This document shows positions 6,543 to 7,949 of a DNA stretch of 7,949 nt, piece by piece. Under the pieces are notes generated by a model, which was not told the DNA's origin, made no database searches, and saw only the letters and a program-made list of their open reading frames with translations. The position numbers and the translations under genes were made by a program. Numbering within the stretch: position 1 is the stretch's first letter; the number at the start of each line of letters is the position of its first letter. Source of the DNA: an uncultured Eggerthellaceae bacterium (lineage in GTDB: Bacteria; Actinomycetota; Coriobacteriia; Coriobacteriales; Eggerthellaceae); assembly GCA_934668515.1 (NCBI GenBank), contig CAKUNS010000049.1:1-7949 (forward strand), read 5' to 3'.

Positions 6543-6567
6543 GATTGAAATGAGCCGGATCAAACCA

Positions 6568-6589
6568 AACCCGATGCTTGAATCGGGTT
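6568..6589. repeat. Perfect 8-bp inverted repeat upstream of the HtrA gene
   Basis: AACCCGAT (6568-6575) and ATCGGGTT (6582-6589) are exact complements around a 6-nt loop (6576-6581). On the minus strand the stem is followed by TTTGGTTTGAT from its own last bases onward, only loosely U-rich. It could be an RNA hairpin in the htrA leader or a protein-binding site. It overlaps a competing repeat arm at 6572-6579. Confidence 0.6.
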
Positions 6590-6653
6590 CACTCGAAGCA
6601 TCGTGCCGCACGCCGAGTTATGCGCATGCGCGCGCATGCGACCGACGCTTCGA
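6572..6653. repeat. Three copies of a CGAYGCTTcGA motif in the divergent region
   Basis: Copies lie at 6572-6581 (plus, CGATGCTTGA, one base short), 6593-6603 (minus, CGATGCTTCGA) and 6643-6653 (plus, CGACGCTTCGA). The second and third form an 11-bp inverted repeat with one C/T difference, flanking 39 nt. Read as minus-strand RNA the odd pair is G-U, so an 11-bp stem is possible. The first and second form an exact 8-bp inverted repeat (6572-6579 with 6596-6603). They may be operator sites for a regulator of htrA or the acetyltransferase, or alternative RNA stems. Confidence 0.55.
6619..6640. repeat. Alternating purine-pyrimidine tract with an 18-bp perfect palindrome
   Basis: Bases 6619-6640 alternate pyrimidine and purine without a break for 22 nt. 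Within it CGCATGCGCGCGCATGCG (6623-6640) is a perfect 18-bp palindrome with no loop. Such tracts are prone to form Z-DNA or a cruciform under negative supercoiling, and palindromes of this kind can also be dimeric-repressor sites. It sits between the two inverted CGAYGCTTcGA copies. Confidence 0.8.
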
Positions 6654-6679
6654 ATAGTCCTGCCTGTCCGACTCCGCAA

Positions 6680-6688
6680 AACATATCA
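6680..6688 (-). promoter_or_regulatory. Candidate extended -10 promoter for the HtrA gene
   Basis: The minus strand reads TGATATGTT, an extended -10 form (TG-n-TATGTT). No convincing -35 box lies 16-18 nt upstream. If used, transcription would begin near 6673 and give a leader of about 145 nt containing all the inverted repeats at 6568-6653. This is a weak prediction. Confidence 0.25.
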
Positions 6689-6708
6689 CCTGGATCTGAA
6701 AAGTCGCT

Positions 6709-6723
6709 GAATCGAATCGAATC
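6709..6723. repeat. Short tandem repeat (GAATC)x3
   Basis: The pentamer GAATC is repeated exactly three times, followed by a further G. It lies about 105 nt upstream of the acetyltransferase start and upstream of the possible htrA promoter. The copy number is low and its role is unknown. Confidence 0.7.
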
Positions 6724-6816
6724 GTCATCTTCGCGTAACGCTGCGGCACCGAATGACCACAGGCTGAACAACGAATGATGGTATGGTTCTTCAAGACGAA
6801 ATCTCACCGACCGAAC

Positions 6817-6821
6817 AGGAG
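6817..6821 (+). promoter_or_regulatory. Ribosome binding site deciding the acetyltransferase start
   Basis: AGGAG lies 6 nt before the ATG at 6828-6830. An in-frame ATG 45 nt upstream has no such site. The 14 bases from AGGAG to the ATG are identical to those before frr. Confidence 0.8.
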
Positions 6822-6827
6822 CAAGAA

Positions 6828-7505
6828 ATGCAGATCGAAGGACTTATCGCGCCAGGCGCGGGGGATGTCCAGACTATCGAAAAGCTTTCACGCATGATGG
6901 GCGAAAGCTTCATGGAAGAGAACTGGACGCGCGCCACCTTCGATGCCTTGGGCGAAAACGTCAGCGACGAGCGCAAGCTCGAGCTCTCGCGCGAGATCAT
7001 GCGCTTAGAGTTCACGTACGGCACGCCCTACCCCGCCTGCTACGCCACGCCCGACCTTGCTGCTTGCACCGGCGCCTACCTGAAAAGCGACCTGAACGGT
7101 GTAAGCTGGTCCGACGTCGAGGACGAAGCGCACGCTCAGATGGCACGCGACTCCATGACAGCCGAGGAGGCCACTACGTACTCCGAGGCCTTCAAACGCC
7201 TTGAGCCCGTCTCCGACTTCGACTGGGAGGCCGGCCGCGCAAAGGAAACCGGCTACGACGACTTCATCCACTTCTACGTGATCGGCGTCGATAAGAACGC
7301 ACGCGGCACGGGCGCCTTCCGTCGCTTGATCGAGCCGTTCTTCGCATACGCGGACGAGCACAACGTCCCTTGTTATCTGGAAACCTACTCCGATAACCTG
7401 ATCTCGCTGTACGAGCACGTTGGCTTCAAGCAGATCAAAACCATTGAGATGCCCGGCGAAGATCTGCGTGAAACCCTGATGGAGCGCCTGCCCAACCAAA
7501 ACTAG
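6828..7505 (+). CDS. GNAT-family N-acetyltransferase
   Basis: The protein is a predicted acetyl-CoA-dependent acyltransferase of 225 residues; its substrate cannot be read from sequence. The C-terminal half carries the GNAT core: strand 4 (DFIHFYVIGVD, 145-155), the acetyl-CoA pyrophosphate loop NARGTGAFRRLI (157-168) leading into helix 3, then VPCYLETYSDN (180-190) and SLYEHVGFKQI (193-203). This ends the domain in the usual N-xxx-LYxxxGF style. The loop has Asn where Q/R-x-x-G-x-G/A normally has Gln or Arg. Residues 1-30 resemble the first strand and helix, and 68-86 (PYPACYATPDLAACTGAYL) the central hairpin, leaving an unusually long, acidic stretch (about 88-144) before strand 4. The start follows a strong ribosome site. 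It is transcribed divergently from htrA and ends at a strong terminator, so it is probably a single-gene unit. Confidence 0.88.
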   Translation: MQIEGLIAPGAGDVQTIEKLSRMMGESFMEENWTRATFDALGENVSDERKLELSREIMRLEFTYGTPYPACYATPDLAACTGAYLKSDLNGVSWSDVEDEAHAQMARDSMTAEEATTYSEAFKRLEPVSDFDWEAGRAKETGYDDFIHFYVIGVDKNARGTGAFRRLIEPFFAYADEHNVPCYLETYSDNLISLYEHVGFKQIKTIEMPGEDLRETLMERLPNQN

Positions 7506-7564
7506 CACGAAACCGCCGCCCTTACCTAAACGCGGCAACTCAACGCGCAGCCGGCAAAACGAAG

Positions 7565-7605
7565 AAGTCCACCTGGTTTGACAATCCGACCAGGTGGACT
7601 TTTTT
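7565..7605 (+). terminator. Strong intrinsic terminator between convergent genes
   Basis: A perfect 13-bp stem (AAGTCCACCTGGT at 7565-7577 and ACCAGGTGGACTT at 7589-7601) with an 11-nt loop is followed by a T run extending to 7605. It ends the acetyltransferase transcript 60 nt after its stop. On the minus strand the same stem is followed by CTTCGTTTTG, so it may also terminate the ABC-ATPase transcript arriving from the right. I see nothing further in 7606-7675. Confidence 0.92.
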
Positions 7606-7675
7606 CATTCTCGGCTGAAGCGTGCAAACACAGTCACGCAACACGCATGGCGATGCTAGCGTGAAGCGAAACCGA

Positions 7676-7949
7676 TTACTCGGCCTGCGAATCGCCCCTC
7701 AAGAAGGCCTTGGTGCGCTCGTGTTTGGGGTCGCCGATGACCTCGGCAGCAGGGCCCTGCTCGACGATGACGCCGCCATCCATGAAAACGGCCGTGTCGG
7801 CAACGTCGCGGGCGAACGCCATCTCATGCGTGACGATGACCATGGTCATATGCTCGTCGGCAAGTTGGCGAATGACGCGTAGAACTCCCTTGGTATGCTC
7901 GGGGTCAAGAGCGCTGGTAGGCTCGTCAAAGAACAACACATCGGGATTC
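7676..7949 (-). CDS. Polar amino-acid ABC transporter ATP-binding protein (5' truncated)
   Basis: The C-terminal 90 complete codons of an ABC ATPase are visible; the upstream part with Walker A, Q-loop and LSGGQ signature is beyond the window edge. The fragment opens with NPDVLFFDEPTSALDPE: Walker B with catalytic Glu and the D-loop. It continues with MTMVIVTHEMAFARDVAD (H-loop His in VTHEM) and the family-typical FMDGGVIVEQGPAAEVIGDP, then RTKAFL near the end. This pattern is characteristic of GlnQ/HisP/ArtP-type ATPases, which power periplasmic- or lipoprotein-binding-protein-dependent uptake of polar amino acids such as glutamine, histidine, arginine or cystine. Substrate cannot be assigned. 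Partner permease and binding-protein genes are presumably to the right. The TAA stop is at 7676-7678, and the convergent terminator lies about 70 nt beyond it. Confidence 0.93.
   Translation of the reverse strand, partial: NPDVLFFDEPTSALDPEHTKGVLRVIRQLADEHMTMVIVTHEMAFARDVADTAVFMDGGVIVEQGPAAEVIGDPKHERTKAFLRGDSQAE

Noticed and set aside
6529..6827. Attachment site, CRISPR or insertion-sequence end in the repeat-rich intergenic region
   Set aside because: There is no repeat-spacer periodicity, no target duplication, no transposase or integrase and no tRNA. The repeats are short and best explained as regulatory or structural.
7005..7538. Minus-strand open frame opposite the acetyltransferase
   Set aside because: It is Val/Gly-rich shadow sequence that runs against a clear GNAT domain and has no ribosome site or family resemblance.

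Overview
This window looks like chromosomal DNA from a GC-rich actinobacterial lineage, most likely Coriobacteriia (Eggerthellaceae-like). That placement is an inference. It rests on the high GC, the protein flavour, the cluster pyrH-frr-uppS-cdsA-dxr, and a Ser-rich membrane-anchored HtrA protease. No marker in the window fixes the genus.

Layout. (1) 1-353, plus strand: the 3' end of a gene whose product combines the tail of a DUF2442-like domain with a C-terminal XRE helix-turn-helix, the build of an antitoxin-type regulator. It converges on the next block. (2) 525-6528, minus strand, transcribed right to left: a trypsin-like HtrA/DegP protease with a PDZ domain, then pyrH (UMP kinase), frr (ribosome recycling factor), uppS (undecaprenyl diphosphate synthase), cdsA (CDP-diacylglycerol synthase) and dxr (DXP reductoisomerase). 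The run ends at a likely intrinsic terminator at 374-404. (3) 6529-6827: a divergent intergenic region with an unusual density of inverted repeats, a perfect palindrome of alternating purines and pyrimidines, and a short tandem repeat. (4) 6828-7505, plus strand: a GNAT-family acetyltransferase, followed by a strong 13-bp terminator. (5) 7676-7949, minus strand: the C-terminal part of a polar-amino-acid ABC transporter ATPase, cut by the window edge.

How the genes work together. pyrH supplies UDP for pyrimidine nucleotides (RNA, and UDP-sugars for the wall), and frr recycles ribosomes. dxr makes MEP for isoprenoids, and uppS joins isoprenoids into the C55 lipid carrier for peptidoglycan and other surface polymers. 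cdsA makes the CDP-diacylglycerol used for phospholipids. The block is therefore a growth and envelope cluster. The genes often found on either side of it in other bacteria (rpsB-tsf before pyrH, rseP-ispG after dxr) are absent here. An HtrA protease sits at the head instead.

I see no mobile element, CRISPR array, rRNA or tRNA. The coding content is mostly conserved housekeeping. The less explained signals are the structured htrA leader/divergent region, the two hairpins between frr and uppS, the long N-terminal extension on CdsA, and the truncated DUF2442-XRE gene at the left edge.
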